Made by a program: the position numbers and the translations under genes. From [Mycobacterium] zoologicum (GTDB lineage Bacteria > Actinomycetota > Actinomycetes > Mycobacteriales > Mycobacteriaceae): a stretch of 64,000 nucleotides of DNA. Location of the stretch: assembly GCF_020172665.1 (NCBI RefSeq), contig NZ_CP083985.1, positions 3,116,040 through 3,180,039 of the forward strand. Reading direction: 5' to 3'. This document shows, piece after piece, positions 1-7,986 of this stretch. The notes below the pieces were generated by a model. The model was given only the letters and a program-made list of their open reading frames with translations, ran no database searches and was not told where the DNA came from. Each line of letters opens with the position of its first letter. Within the stretch, counting starts at the first letter, position 1.

Positions 1-19
1 AGATGTGTATAAGAGACAG
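1..19. other. Tn5/Nextera mosaic-end adapter (artefact)
   Basis: The first 19 bases are exactly the Tn5 mosaic-end sequence that Nextera tagmentation adds to library fragments. It is not host DNA; genomic sequence starts at base 20. An untrimmed read end must have been assembled into the contig edge, so the window begins at a contig terminus. Confidence 0.97.
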
Positions 20-422
20 GCGCGGGGCTCTGCTCGGGTTCGTCCGGCGGGCAGAACGGCGGGCAGAACGGGAATCCGGGCACGGGCGTCCGGATCGGCG
101 GTTCGCTGGTCGGTGAGGGCGTCTCGGTGGTGGTCGGCGTGGGGGTGACGGTCTCGGTGACGGTCGCCGGCGGCTGCTGCAGTCTGGTGCGCGGCACCCA
201 GGTGTAAGCCGGGTCGGGAATGAAGCCGGGCGGCACCACCTGCGGCGCGGCCGGCGGCGTCACGTCCTCTCGGTAGGTGTCATAAACCCACCAAACCCCG
301 GCGAACGCAATGATCAGCACCACGGTCGAGGTGCGGACCCGGCCGCCCAGCAGATACCCGGGCCAGCGGTGCCCGTCGCCGGCCGGGCGGGCCGTCTCCG
401 GTTTCGTCAGCTTGAGTTTCAC
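20..422 (-). CDS. Proline/threonine-rich single-pass membrane protein, 3' end truncated
   Basis: An open frame on the minus strand begins with GTG at 422, overlapping the mscS stop codon by 4 nt (GTGA), and stays open for about 134 codons until the adapter cuts it. Residues 33-47 form one hydrophobic segment (VVLIIAFAGVWWVY) after a basic, cytoplasmic-looking N-terminus. The rest is rich in Pro and Thr (TVTETVTPTPTTTE) and then holds two CPP motifs (CPPFCPP). From memory, M. tuberculosis Rv3103c, also downstream of an Rv3104c/prfB pair, is a proline-rich membrane protein, so synteny supports homology. Function is unknown. It is probably the last gene of a prfB-mscS operon. The C-terminus is missing because of the contig end, not because of a mutation. 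Confidence 0.75.
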
Positions 423-1321
423 GGCGTCTCCACCGGCTTCACCTCACCGGCGGTGGTCACACCGACCGAGGCCAGTGCGCGCACCACCTGGGTGCGCAGC
501 CGGCGTCCCACCTCGAACTGCTTGCCGGGCAGGGTGCGCGCGACCATCCGCAGATTGACCACGCCGACCTCCAGGCTCTCCACCCCCATGATCGAGGGCT
601 CGTCGAGCAGCAGGTCGCGCAGCGGGGCGTCGGCCTCGCGCGCGTTCACGCACACCTGGTGCAGCACCTCGTTGACCTGGTTCAGGTCGGCAGTGGTGGG
701 AACCGGGATGTCGACGACGGCACGCGCCCAGTCCTTGGACAGGTTCAGCGACCGAACGATGTTGCCGTTCGGGACGGTGAAGACCTCGCCGTTGGGAGTA
801 CGCAGCTTGGTCACCCGCAGAGTCACCTCCTCGACGGTGCCCAGCGCCTCGGTCAGCGCCCCGGTCATCGACAGCTGCACCAGATCGCCGAAACCGTACT
901 GCTTTTCGGTGATGATGAAGAAACCGCTCAGCAGGTCCTGCACCAGCTTCTGAGCACCGAAACCCAACGCACCGCCCAGCACCGCCGCCGGCCCTACCAG
1001 CGAACCGACCGGGATGTCGAGGATCCCGGTGATCTGCACGGCCACCACCACGCACAGCATCACCACCGACACCCAGGAGATCACCGAGGCCACCGCCTGG
1101 CGATGCTTGGAAGCCTCCGAGCGCACCAGCGCGTCGCTGGCCGCAAAGCCGTGTTCGAGGCGCCGCGTCACCCGCCGCGCCGCCCAGGTGATGAACCGCG
1201 ATGCCAGCGCCGCACCGATCAGCAGCAGGACGATCCGCAGGCCCTTGGTGATCACCCACTCGCCGATCGGACCACTCCACACGTCGTGCCAGCGCTGTCC
1301 GGGCGAGAAGGCCATCATCAT
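419..1321 (-). CDS. MscS-family small-conductance mechanosensitive channel
   Basis: 300 residues, inner membrane. Three hydrophobic stretches lie in the first ~130 residues. They end in the Gly/Ala-rich pore helix typical of MscS (GGALGFGAQKLVQDLLSGFF, about residues 115-134), followed by the beta domain (VEEVTLRVTKLRTPNGEVFTVPNG) and a C-terminal alpha/beta cage segment. In the family this is a tension-gated pore that releases solutes during osmotic downshock. The start lies 3 nt beyond the prfB stop with three ATG codons in a row, so the exact start is ambiguous by up to two residues. The gene shares an operon with prfB upstream and the proline-rich protein downstream. Rv3104c of M. tuberculosis occupies the same position. 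Confidence 0.9.
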   Translation of the reverse strand: MMMAFSPGQRWHDVWSGPIGEWVITKGLRIVLLLIGAALASRFITWAARRVTRRLEHGFAASDALVRSEASKHRQAVASVISWVSVVMLCVVVAVQITGILDIPVGSLVGPAAVLGGALGFGAQKLVQDLLSGFFIITEKQYGFGDLVQLSMTGALTEALGTVEEVTLRVTKLRTPNGEVFTVPNGNIVRSLNLSKDWARAVVDIPVPTTADLNQVNEVLHQVCVNAREADAPLRDLLLDEPSIMGVESLEVGVVNLRMVARTLPGKQFEVGRRLRTQVVRALASVGVTTAGEVKPVETP

Positions 1322-1324
1322 GGC

Positions 1325-2431
1325 TTAGTCGCCATCCGGGGAGTTGCGCCACCGGATTCCGGCTTCCAGGAATCCGTCGATGTCACCGTCGAGCACCGCC
1401 GACGGGTTGCCGACCTCGTATTCAGTGCGCAGGTCCTTGACCATCTGGTAGGGGTGCAGCACGTAGGACCGCATCTGGTTGCCCCACGAGCTGCCGCCGT
1501 CGCCCTTGAGCGCGTCCATCTCGGCGCGCTCCTCGGAGCGCTTGCGTTCCATCAGCTTCGCCTGCAGCACCCGCATCGCCGAAACCTTGTTCTGCAGCTG
1601 CGATTTCTCGTTCTGGCAGGTGACGACGATCCCGGTGGGGATGTGGGTGAGCCGCACCGCCGAGTCGGTGGTGTTCACCGACTGCCCGCCCGGCCCGCTG
1701 GAGCGATAGACGTCGACCCGGACGTCGCCCTCGGGGATCTCGATGTGGTCGGTGGTCTCCACCACCGGCAGCACCTCGACCTCGGCGAACGACGTCTGCC
1801 GACGGCCCTGGTTGTCGAACGGGCTGATTCGAACCAGCCGGTGGGTGCCCTGCTCCACCGACAGGGTGCCGTAGGCGAACGGCGCGTGCACCGCGAACGT
1901 CGCGCTCTTGATCCCGGCCTCTTCGGCGTAGGAGGTGTCGAACACCTCGACCCCGTACTTGTGCTGCTCGGCCCAGCGGATATACATCCGCATCAGCATC
2001 TCGGCCCAGTCGGCGGCGTCCACCCCGCCCGCACCCGAACGAATGGTGACCAGCGCCTCGCGCTCGTCGTACTCGCCGGAGAGCAGGGTGCGGACCTCCA
2101 TCGCGTCGACGTCCTCGCGTAGCTTGGCCAGCTCGGCGTCGGCCTCGGCGACCTCGTCCGCACCACCTTCTTCGGCGGCCAACTCATACAGAACCGGGAG
2201 GTCATCGACGCGTTGGCGCAGTTCCTCGACCCGGCGCAGCTCGGCCTGGGCGTGCGACAGCTCGCTGGTCACCTTCTGGGCGCGGGTCTGGTCGTCCCAC
2301 AGGTTCGGATCCGAGGCGTCGCGTTCCAGATCGCCGATACGACGGCGCAGTCCGTCGACGTCGAGCACCCGCTCCACCGTGGTCAAGGTGGCGTCGAGGG
2401 CGGCGATGTCGGACTGGCGGTCAGGTTCCAC
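1325..2431 (-). CDS. prfB: Peptide chain release factor 2 (RF2)
   Basis: Cytoplasmic factor that recognises UGA and UAA stop codons and triggers peptidyl-tRNA hydrolysis in the ribosome. The RF2-specific stop-codon reading tripeptide SPF is at residues 203-205 and the catalytic GGQ is at 248-250 ([10 protein letters not shown]), counted from a GTG start at 2431. A TTG nine bases further out (2440) is also possible; I prefer GTG because RF2 proteins of relatives, as I recall them, begin close to (M)EPDRQ. The frame is continuous: there is no in-frame UGA near codon 26, so the autoregulatory +1 frameshift of Escherichia coli prfB is absent here. It heads a minus-strand operon with mscS and is divergent from fprA. 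Confidence 0.96.
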   Translation of the reverse strand: MEPDRQSDIAALDATLTTVERVLDVDGLRRRIGDLERDASDPNLWDDQTRAQKVTSELSHAQAELRRVEELRQRVDDLPVLYELAAEEGGADEVAEADAELAKLREDVDAMEVRTLLSGEYDEREALVTIRSGAGGVDAADWAEMLMRMYIRWAEQHKYGVEVFDTSYAEEAGIKSATFAVHAPFAYGTLSVEQGTHRLVRISPFDNQGRRQTSFAEVEVLPVVETTDHIEIPEGDVRVDVYRSSGPGGQSVNTTDSAVRLTHIPTGIVVTCQNEKSQLQNKVSAMRVLQAKLMERKRSEERAEMDALKGDGGSSWGNQMRSYVLHPYQMVKDLRTEYEVGNPSAVLDGDIDGFLEAGIRWRNSPDGD

Positions 2432-2512
2432 GAACGCCAAGGTTACCGGCGCCGGTGAATCCGGTTGTCACGGACCGATGCCGACCTGTATCGCCCGGAC
2501 CCTGTGTGCGTT

Positions 2513-2518
2513 TAGCAT
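2513..2518 (+). promoter_or_regulatory. Candidate -10 element for fprA
   Basis: A TAGCAT hexamer sits about 35 nt before the fprA start codon in the prfB/fprA divergent gap, which would give a short leader of roughly 25-30 nt. No convincing -35 box was seen. This is a pattern match only. Confidence 0.35.
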
Positions 2519-2553
2519 CAGCGGGACAAGCCCCGAACAGAAAGCTGGTGCGG

Positions 2554-3918
2554 ATGCGTCCCTACCACGTCGCCATCGTCGGCTCCGGCCCGTCCGGGTT
2601 TTTCGCCGCGGCCTCCCTGCTCAAGCTCGCCGCCGGGGGTGACGTCGACGTGCGGGTCGACATGCTGGAGATGTTGCCGACGCCCTGGGGGCTGGTGCGC
2701 TCCGGTGTGGCGCCGGACCATCCCAAGATCAAGTCGATCAGCTCGCAGTTCGAGAAGACCGCTGCCGATCCCCGGTTCCGGTTCTTCGGCAACATCACCG
2801 TCGGCGAGCACGTCACGCCGGCCGAACTCGCCGAGCGCTACGACGCCGTGGTCTATGCCGTTGGGGCGCAGTCGGATCGACACCTGGGCATCCCGGGTGA
2901 GGAGCTGCCCGGCAGCGTCGCCGCGGTGGATTTCGTCGGCTGGTACAACGGCCATCCGCACTTCGCCGACCATGCCCCTGACCTGTCCGTCAAGCGTGCC
3001 GTCGTGATCGGCAACGGCAATGTGGCGCTCGATGTGGCCCGCATCCTGATCACCCAGCCGGATGAACTGCGCCGCACCGACATCGCCGACCACGCCCTGG
3101 AGCGGCTCGGCCCGCGCGACATCGAAGAGGTGGTGATCATCGGGCGTCGCGGCCCGCTGCAGGCCACCTTCACCAGCCCGGAACTCCGGGAACTCGGTGA
3201 GCTGGCCGGCCTCGACGACGTCGACGTGGTGATCGAGGCGGCCGAGTTCGCCGGCATCACCGACGAGGACGTCGAGACGGCAGCCAAGCATCCCAAGCAG
3301 AACGTGAAGGTGCTGCGCACCTACGTGGGACGCGAGCTCCACCCCGGGCACCGTCGGATCGTGTTCCGATTCGCCACCTCGCCGATCGAGATCCGCGGCG
3401 ACGGGCGGGTGCAGGAGATCGTGCTGGGCCACAACGAACTGGTCACCGACGACGAGGGCCGGGTCAGCGCCCGCGACACCGGTGAACGCGAGGTACTGGC
3501 GGCCCAGCTGGTGGTGCGCTCGGTGGGCTATCGGGGCGTGCCGACGCCGGGGCTGCCGTTCGACGAGCGCAACGCGACCATCCCGCACACCGACGGACGC
3601 ATCGACGGCACCGACAACCAGTACGTGGTCGGCTGGATCAAGCGCGGGCCGTCGGGGGTGATCGGCAGCAACAAGAGCGACTCCCAGGCGACCATCGACA
3701 CGCTGGCCGCCGACCTGGCAGCCCGGGACCTACCCGACGTCGGGTCCGACTACGAAGCGCAACTGCAGGCCTGGCTGCTGTCCCGGCAGCCGGAGCTGAT
3801 CACCGACGAGCACTGGCAGCGGATCGACGACCATGAGCGGTCCGCCGGCGAGCCGCACGGCCGGCCGCGGGTCAAACTGGCCAGCGTGGCGGAGATGCTG
3901 CGCATCGGGCGCAACTGA
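2554..3918 (+). CDS. fprA: NADPH-ferredoxin/adrenodoxin-type reductase FprA
   Basis: 454-residue flavoprotein that passes electrons from NADPH to ferredoxins, and so to cytochromes P450 and other acceptors. The N-terminal FAD dinucleotide fold has GSGPSG at residues 10-15. A second, NADP-binding Rossmann motif follows (IGNGNVALDVARIL), and the C-terminal GWIKRGPSGVIGSNKSDS is typical of adrenodoxin reductase homologues. I chose ATG 2554 because the conserved start (MRPYHVAIVG) matches the usual family length of about 455; the longer upstream reading has no conserved content. It is divergent from prfB, the same arrangement as Rv3105c/Rv3106 in M. tuberculosis. Confidence 0.95.
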   Translation: MRPYHVAIVGSGPSGFFAAASLLKLAAGGDVDVRVDMLEMLPTPWGLVRSGVAPDHPKIKSISSQFEKTAADPRFRFFGNITVGEHVTPAELAERYDAVVYAVGAQSDRHLGIPGEELPGSVAAVDFVGWYNGHPHFADHAPDLSVKRAVVIGNGNVALDVARILITQPDELRRTDIADHALERLGPRDIEEVVIIGRRGPLQATFTSPELRELGELAGLDDVDVVIEAAEFAGITDEDVETAAKHPKQNVKVLRTYVGRELHPGHRRIVFRFATSPIEIRGDGRVQEIVLGHNELVTDDEGRVSARDTGEREVLAAQLVVRSVGYRGVPTPGLPFDERNATIPHTDGRIDGTDNQYVVGWIKRGPSGVIGSNKSDSQATIDTLAADLAARDLPDVGSDYEAQLQAWLLSRQPELITDEHWQRIDDHERSAGEPHGRPRVKLASVAEMLRIGRN

Positions 3919-3921
3919 GAG

Positions 3922-4251
3922 TCAGGGTTGATGCGGCGGTCGGGCCACCAGGTTCCAGTTGTCGGGGTTGCGCGGCGAATACACCACCGGCAGCAGGTCA
4001 CCGATGCTCGGCCACCTGCTGACGTCGACGGCGAGGCGCTGGTAAACCTCGTGCTCGTCGAGGGTCGGGCCGTGCAGAATGCCGGCGATGGTGACGAACT
4101 GCTCTCCCTCGGCATCGGGCCGCGGGCTCACACCGGTGACTAGAAGGGTGCCCTCCTGCGCCGACCCGCCCGGGCCCGGCCGGAAGAATCGCGGTGCGAC
4201 GAACATCGCCAGGATCGCCAACAGCAGCAGCAGTGCCCCGATCTCCCACAT
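3922..4251 (-). CDS. Small membrane-anchored protein of unknown function
   Basis: 109 residues. The N-terminus is a single transmembrane helix ([20 protein letters not shown]) followed by a roughly 85-residue soluble domain ending in [10 protein letters not shown] do not recognise the family; the soluble part is mixed alpha/beta in composition, with no catalytic motif I can name. ATG 4251 places the hydrophobic helix right at the N-terminus; a GTG at 4272 would add seven residues. The gene converges on fprA with only 3 nt between stops, and its start is about 23 nt from hisN on the other strand, so the two probably share a divergent promoter region. Confidence 0.7.
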   Translation of the reverse strand: MWEIGALLLLLAILAMFVAPRFFRPGPGGSAQEGTLLVTGVSPRPDAEGEQFVTIAGILHGPTLDEHEVYQRLAVDVSRWPSIGDLLPVVYSPRNPDNWNLVARPPHQP

Positions 4252-4274
4252 GGCGCCATGGTAGGACTGCACCC

Positions 4275-5075
4275 ATGGCGCACAGCAACACCAAGCTTGA
4301 CGATGACCTGGCCCTGGCCCTGACCCTGGCCGGCCGGGCGGACGAGATCACCCTGGATCGGTTCGGCGCACTCGATCTGCGGGTGGACACCAAACCGGAC
4401 CTGACGCCGGTCACCGATGCCGATCAGGCGGTCGAGACCGCGCTGCGCGAGGTGCTGGCGGCCGAGCGGCCCGACGACCAGATTCTCGGCGAAGAATTCG
4501 GCGGCACAGCGATTTTCAGCGGCCGGCAGTGGATCATCGACCCGATCGACGGCACCAAGAACTTTGTCCGCGGAGTCCCGGTCTGGGCCACCCTCATCGC
4601 GCTGCTGGAGGACGGCGTGCCGCAGATCGGGGTGGTCAGCGCCCCGGCTCTGCACCGGCGGTGGTGGGCCGCGCATGGCCAAGGCGCCTTCGCCCGCGTC
4701 GGCAACGGTCCGGCGAAGAAATTGTCGGTGTCCTCGGTGGCCGATCTGGATGCGGCCAGCCTGACGTTCGCCGGACTGACGACCTGGGTGCACCGCGGCC
4801 TGCGCGAGCAGTTCCTCGACTTGACCGAGGCGGTGTGGCGGGTGCGCGCCTACGGCGACTTCTGGGCGTACTGCCTACTGGCCGAGGGCGCGGTGGACGT
4901 CGTCGCCGAGCCGGCGGTGTCGGTGTGGGACCTCGCCGCGCTCGACGTGCTGGTGCGCGAAGCGGGCGGGCAATTCACTGACCTGACCGGTGCATCGGGG
5001 CCGCACGGCGGCAGCGCAGTGGCCACCAACGCGGTGCTGCACAAACAGGTGTTGGGGCGTCTGACCACGGGCTAG
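4275..5075 (+). CDS. hisN: Inositol-monophosphatase-family histidinol-phosphate phosphatase
   Basis: 266 residues. It carries the metal-dependent phosphatase signatures of the IMPase superfamily: a Glu pair in GEEFGG (E73-E74), the [12 protein letters not shown] block (D89, D92, G93, T94), and a C-terminal WDLAALD motif for the third metal ligand. The closest mycobacterial match I recall is Rv3137, assigned as HisN, which removes phosphate from L-histidinol phosphate in histidine biosynthesis. Other IMPase members act on inositol phosphate or 3'-phosphoadenosine phosphates, so the substrate is inferred. The start is ATG 4275 (MAHSNTKL), the first in-frame codon that keeps normal family length. 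It lies just upstream of fadE24, as in relatives. Confidence 0.82.
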   Translation: MAHSNTKLDDDLALALTLAGRADEITLDRFGALDLRVDTKPDLTPVTDADQAVETALREVLAAERPDDQILGEEFGGTAIFSGRQWIIDPIDGTKNFVRGVPVWATLIALLEDGVPQIGVVSAPALHRRWWAAHGQGAFARVGNGPAKKLSVSSVADLDAASLTFAGLTTWVHRGLREQFLDLTEAVWRVRAYGDFWAYCLLAEGAVDVVAEPAVSVWDLAALDVLVREAGGQFTDLTGASGPHGGSAVATNAVLHKQVLGRLTTG

Positions 5076-5114
5076 GCTGCGCGCTGAGGGTTTCGTCACA
5101 TCTTACTACCGAGT

Positions 5115-5136
5115 CACCTTACTTCGGAGTAAGGTG
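5115..5136. promoter_or_regulatory. Perfect inverted repeat, candidate operator of fadE24-fadE23
   Basis: Two perfect 9-bp arms (CACCTTACT and AGTAAGGTG) flank a 4-nt centre (TCGG), 36 nt before the fadE24 start. The 22-bp dyad has the size of a TetR-family operator. A related half-site (TTACT, 5103-5107) lies just upstream. The regulator is not identifiable from this window. Confidence 0.7.
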
Positions 5137-5172
5137 GAGCCATCCACGCTTGCTGACCAGTGAGGCTCTGAC

Positions 5173-6582
5173 ATGACTGACACCGCACCGGCGACCACCG
5201 GATCCAAGGGCCGTACCCGGCGGACCGGCCCCTCAAGTGCGATCGGACTCGGCTCGCACAAGCGGTCCCCGATCGCCACCGCGCTCGCCATCGTCACACC
5301 GCTGGTGGGCCAGGAGTTCCTGGACCGCCACAACCTGCGCAGCCCGCTCAACCGCGCCCTGAACTACGGGGTCAAGACCGTGTTCTCGGTCGGCGCCACC
5401 GCCGGTCGCGAGTTCAAGCGTGTTCAGACGCTGGGCAAGTCCCCCACCCGACTCAAGGCCAGCGGTAAGGACTACTTCGACCTGACCCCCGACGACGACC
5501 AGCAGATGATCGTCGAGACCGTCGAGGAGTTCGCCGCCGAACTGCTGCGTCCGGCCGCCCACGACGCCGACGAGGCCGCCGACTATCCGGCAACGCTGCT
5601 GACTAAGGCCGCCGAGCTGGGCGTGACCGCGATCAACATCCCGGAAGACTTCGACGGGATCGCCGCACAGCGCTCGGCCGTCACCAATGTTCTGGTCGCC
5701 GAGGCACTGGCCTACGGCGACATGGGCTTGGCGCTGCCGATCCTGGCACCGGGTGGCTTCGCCTCGGCGCTGACGCACTGGGGCAGCGCCGACCAGCAGG
5801 CCACCTACCTGCCCTCCTTCGCCGGCGAGAACGTCCCACAGGCCTGCGTGGCGATCACCGAGCCGCACCCGCTGTTCGACCCGACCAACCTCAAGACCAC
5901 CGCGGTGCGCACCCCCAGCGGCTACCGCCTCGACGGGGTCAAATCGCTGGTCCCAGCGGCCACCAGCGCCGAGGTGTTCATCGTCGCCGCCCAGCTGAGC
6001 GGCAAGCCGGCCCTGTTCATCGTGGAGTCCTCGGCCAAGGGCCTGAGCATCAAGCCGGACCCCAGCATGGGAATCCGTGCCGCCGCCCTCGGCCAGATCG
6101 AGCTGAACCAGGTCTCGGTGCCCCTCAGTGCCCGCCTCGGCGAAGCCGACACGACCGAAGCCGATCACGCGACCAACTATTCGGAAGCCATTGCGCTGTC
6201 CCGATTGGGTTGGGGCGCACTGGCCGTCGGCACCAGCCACGCGGTACTCGACTACGTGATGCCCTACGTCAAGGAGCGCGAGGCGTTCGGTGAGCCGATC
6301 GCCCGCCGGCAGTCGGTGGCCTTCATGTGCGCCAACATCGCCATCGAGCTGGACGGGCTGCGCCTGGTGGTCTGGCGCGGAGCCTGCCGCGCCGAGCAGG
6401 GCCTGCCGTTCATCCGCGAGGCCGCCCTGGCCAAGCGGCTCGGCACCGACAAGGGCATGCAGATCGGCCTCGACGGCGTGCAGCTGCTCGGCGGCCACGG
6501 CTACACCAAGGAACACCCGGTCGAGCGCTGGTACCGCGACCTGCGGGCCATCGGCGTCGCCGAAGGCGTCCTGGTGATCTAA
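5173..6582 (+). CDS. fadE24: Acyl-CoA dehydrogenase FadE24
   Basis: 469 residues, an FAD-dependent acyl-CoA dehydrogenase of beta-oxidation. A basic N-terminal extension of about 90 residues precedes the dehydrogenase fold. The middle domain has AITEPHPLFDPTNL in the flavin/substrate region and the C-terminal domain ends with GGHGYTKEHPVERWYRDLRA. The usual catalytic Glu segment (FEGT or TEGT) is not evident: the protein ends shortly after AEGVLVI. In mycobacteria, adjacent FadE pairs such as FadE28-FadE29 form alpha2beta2 enzymes with one catalytic subunit, so FadE24 may be the partner of FadE23, 47 nt downstream; that is inference. It lies behind the dyad at 5115-5136. It corresponds to Rv3139. 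Confidence 0.9.
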   Translation: MTDTAPATTGSKGRTRRTGPSSAIGLGSHKRSPIATALAIVTPLVGQEFLDRHNLRSPLNRALNYGVKTVFSVGATAGREFKRVQTLGKSPTRLKASGKDYFDLTPDDDQQMIVETVEEFAAELLRPAAHDADEAADYPATLLTKAAELGVTAINIPEDFDGIAAQRSAVTNVLVAEALAYGDMGLALPILAPGGFASALTHWGSADQQATYLPSFAGENVPQACVAITEPHPLFDPTNLKTTAVRTPSGYRLDGVKSLVPAATSAEVFIVAAQLSGKPALFIVESSAKGLSIKPDPSMGIRAAALGQIELNQVSVPLSARLGEADTTEADHATNYSEAIALSRLGWGALAVGTSHAVLDYVMPYVKEREAFGEPIARRQSVAFMCANIAIELDGLRLVVWRGACRAEQGLPFIREAALAKRLGTDKGMQIGLDGVQLLGGHGYTKEHPVERWYRDLRAIGVAEGVLVI

Positions 6583-6629
6583 AAGCAGTTACCTGACCTC
6601 TCCCCGAATACCCAGACGAAAGATCTGTC

Positions 6630-7838
6630 ATGGCAATCAATCTGGAACTCCCCAAGAAGCTGCAGAGCGTCATCGAGATGACCCACGCCGGTGCCGCCGA
6701 GATCCTGCGCCCCATCTCACGCAAATACGACCAGCGCGAACACGCCTACCCGGTCGAACTGGACACGCTCGAGACCCTGTTCGACGGCGTCTCCAAGGCG
6801 GGCGGCAGCGACCTGGCCGGCGCGGAGGCATTCCGCGACACCGCCGCCGCGGCGGGCAACCGCAACGGCGCCAACATGGCGGCGATGCTGCAGGTGCTCG
6901 AAATGAGCTGGGGCGACGTCGCTTTGATGCTCTCGATCCCCTATCAGGGACTGGGCAACGCGGCCATCTCCGGCGTGGCCACCGACGAGCAGCTCGAGCG
7001 GCTGGGCAAGGTGTGGGCGGCAATGGCCATCACCGAGCCGAGCTTCGGCTCCGACTCGGCCGCCGTGACCACCACCGCCACCCTCGACGGCGACGAGTAC
7101 GTGATCAACGGCGAGAAGATCTTCGTCACCGCCGGATCGCGGTGCACCCATATCGTGGTGTGGGCCAGCCTGGACCGCTCACTGGGACGCGCGGCCATCA
7201 AGTCGTTCATCGTGCCGCGTGAGCACCCCGGCGTCATCGTCGAGCGCCTGGAGCACAAGCTCGGCATCAAGGCCTCCGATACCGCGGTGATCCGGTTCGA
7301 CAACGCCCGCATCCCCAAGGGCAACCTGCTGGGCAGCCCGGAGATCAACACCGAGAAGAGCTTCTCGGGGGTGATGGAGACCTTCGACAGCACCCGGCCG
7401 ATCGTCGCCGCCATGGCGGTCGGAATCGCCCGCGCCGCACTCGAAGAGCTGCGCAAGGTGCTCGTCGACGCCGGGATCGAGATCTCCTACGACAAGCCGG
7501 CACACGCCCAGAGCGCACCGGCCGCAGAGTTCCTGCGGATGGAGGCCGACTGGGAGTCGGCGAATCTGCTGACGCTGCGTTCGGCGTGGCAGGCCGACAA
7601 CTCCATCCCCAACTCCAAGGAAGCCTCGATGGGCAAGGCCAAGGCCGCCCGGATGGCCACCGACGTCACCCTCAAGACCGTCGAGTTGACCGGCACGCTG
7701 GGCTATTCCGAGCAGACCCTGCTGGAGAAGTGGGGCCGCGACTCGAAGATCCTGGACATCTTCGAGGGCACCCAGCAGATCCAGCTACTGGTGGTGGCCC
7801 GCCGGCTGCTGGGCCTGAGCTCCGCCGAGCTGAAGTAG
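6630..7838 (+). CDS. fadE23: Acyl-CoA dehydrogenase FadE23
   Basis: 402 residues. It is a standard-length acyl-CoA dehydrogenase with ITEPSFGSDS in the flavin-binding middle domain, a conserved TAGSRCTH loop, and the C-terminal LDIFEGTQQIQL segment carrying the Glu expected to act as catalytic base. It probably oxidises a fatty or branched acyl-CoA to the enoyl-CoA, either alone or as the catalytic partner of FadE24. The gap to fadE24 is 47 nt, so the pair is probably one transcript. The order fadE24-fadE23 matches Rv3139-Rv3140. The gene is followed by a long stem-loop at 7848-7906. Confidence 0.92.
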   Translation: MAINLELPKKLQSVIEMTHAGAAEILRPISRKYDQREHAYPVELDTLETLFDGVSKAGGSDLAGAEAFRDTAAAAGNRNGANMAAMLQVLEMSWGDVALMLSIPYQGLGNAAISGVATDEQLERLGKVWAAMAITEPSFGSDSAAVTTTATLDGDEYVINGEKIFVTAGSRCTHIVVWASLDRSLGRAAIKSFIVPREHPGVIVERLEHKLGIKASDTAVIRFDNARIPKGNLLGSPEINTEKSFSGVMETFDSTRPIVAAMAVGIARAALEELRKVLVDAGIEISYDKPAHAQSAPAAEFLRMEADWESANLLTLRSAWQADNSIPNSKEASMGKAKAARMATDVTLKTVELTGTLGYSEQTLLEKWGRDSKILDIFEGTQQIQLLVVARRLLGLSSAELK

Positions 7839-7847
7839 CCTTCCCCG

Positions 7848-7906
7848 CGAGCGTGCAGAAGGGTCCGGCAAACCCGCAGGTGGGCCCGGACCTTGGTGCA
7901 CGCTCG
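7848..7906. repeat. Long nested stem-loop after fadE23
   Basis: A perfect 10-bp outer stem (CGAGCGTGCA at 7848-7857 with TGCACGCTCG at 7897-7906) encloses a second stem (GGTCCGG with CCGGACC). It starts 9 nt after the fadE23 stop. No U-run follows, so it is not a classical intrinsic terminator; it could be a U-less mycobacterial terminator, an mRNA-stabilising hairpin or a dispersed intergenic repeat. Confidence 0.6.
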
Positions 7907-7934
7907 GCGCGAGTGAACCCTTGCGTCGGCCCGG

Positions 7935-7966
7935 CACAAAAAGTAAAATCAGTTTCACTTTTTGTG
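7935..7966. promoter_or_regulatory. 32-bp dyad operator in front of the dioxygenase cluster
   Basis: Perfect outer arms CACAAAAAGT (7935-7944) and ACTTTTTGTG (7957-7966) enclose a further partly symmetric core (AAAAT CA GTTTC). The site is AT-rich against a GC-rich background and ends 20 nt before the dioxygenase ATG. Its size and position suit a repressor of TetR type. The TetR encoded inside the same cluster (12368-13006) is the obvious candidate ligand, but that is inference. Confidence 0.75.
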
Positions 7967-7986
7967 TCGAGCCTTGGGAGTCGCCG

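Noticed and set aside
659..2122. 487-codon plus-strand open frame across mscS and prfB
   Set aside because: Opposite two well-supported genes; composition (His, Arg, Asp repeats) is that of an antisense shadow.
1325..2431. Programmed frameshift in prfB
   Set aside because: The frame is continuous, and there is no in-frame UGA with the upstream Shine-Dalgarno-like element used in Escherichia coli.
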